This document shows positions 6,403 to 6,461 of a DNA stretch of 6,461 bases, in pieces (within the stretch, counting starts at the first letter, position 1; each line of letters begins with the position of its first letter). Origin of the DNA: Syntrophaceae bacterium UBA7544 (GTDB taxonomy: Bacteria; Desulfobacterota; Syntrophia; Syntrophales; Smithellaceae); the NCBI GenBank assembly GCA_002479215.1, contig DLME01000180.1:341-6801 (forward strand). Reading direction: 5' to 3'. Below the pieces are notes generated by a model. It had not been told where the DNA came from, ran no database searches, and saw nothing but the letters and a program-made list of their open reading frames with translations. Both the position numbers and the translations under genes were made by a program.

Positions 6403-6418
6403 ACTTGATTAATCCAAA

Positions 6419-6461
6419 GCGAGAGTGGCGGAATTGGAAGACGCACTGGACTTAGGATCCA
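6419..6461 (+). tRNA. tRNA-Leu (anticodon UAG), 3' part outside the window
   Basis: The 5' half matches a bacterial tRNA-Leu: acceptor strand GCGAGAG (6419-6425), then TGGCGGAATTGG-type D arm sequence with GACGC, and anticodon stem CTGGA (6446-6450) pairing with TCCA (6458-6461). The loop CTTAGGA places anticodon TAG at 6453-6455, reading CUN codons. The window ends in the 3' side of the anticodon stem, so the long variable arm and acceptor 3' strand are not visible. Confidence 0.92.

Overview
The window looks like chromosomal DNA from a bacterium of the Desulfobacterota (the former Deltaproteobacteria). This is an inference. It rests on the soluble PAS histidine kinase that opens with MAKKPTYLEL followed by a short coiled coil, the REC-HD-GYP and REC-GGDEF architectures, and the AT-leaning base composition. 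No gene here fixes the genus.

Left part, plus strand (1-1733). A leader carries an extended -10 promoter, a perfect 16-bp palindrome just past the expected transcription start, and a strong Shine-Dalgarno site. It leads into a 349-residue ATP-grasp protein of the D-Ala-D-Ala ligase family (214-1263). The 470 bp from there to the next gene are mostly non-coding. They hold a hairpin (1293-1321) and what reads as a decayed N-terminal fragment of an HlyD-type membrane fusion protein (1380-1579, broken at a run of eight T). From 1580 to 1682 I see nothing I can support. A -35 element and a weak -10 then precede a complete tRNA-Pro(GGG) at 1734-1810.

Right part, minus strand (1814-6146). Four tightly packed genes, 9 to 12 bp apart, form an evident operon. 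It starts from a good sigma-70-like promoter at 6182-6210. In transcription order they are REC-HD-GYP (c-di-GMP phosphodiesterase type), a three-PAS soluble histidine kinase, a single-domain Rcp1-type receiver, and REC-GGDEF (diguanylate cyclase). There is no DNA-binding output domain, so the output is the second messenger c-di-GMP. One kinase probably sits above three receivers, two of which drive opposite enzymes through closely similar receiver and linker modules. The operon ends 3 bp from the 3' end of the convergent tRNA-Pro gene.

Right edge. A 272-bp AT-rich region separates the operon from a divergent tRNA-Leu(UAG), which has its own consensus-like promoter and is cut by the window end. 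The signalling operon therefore lies between two plus-strand tRNA genes. No integrase or insertion sequence is visible.
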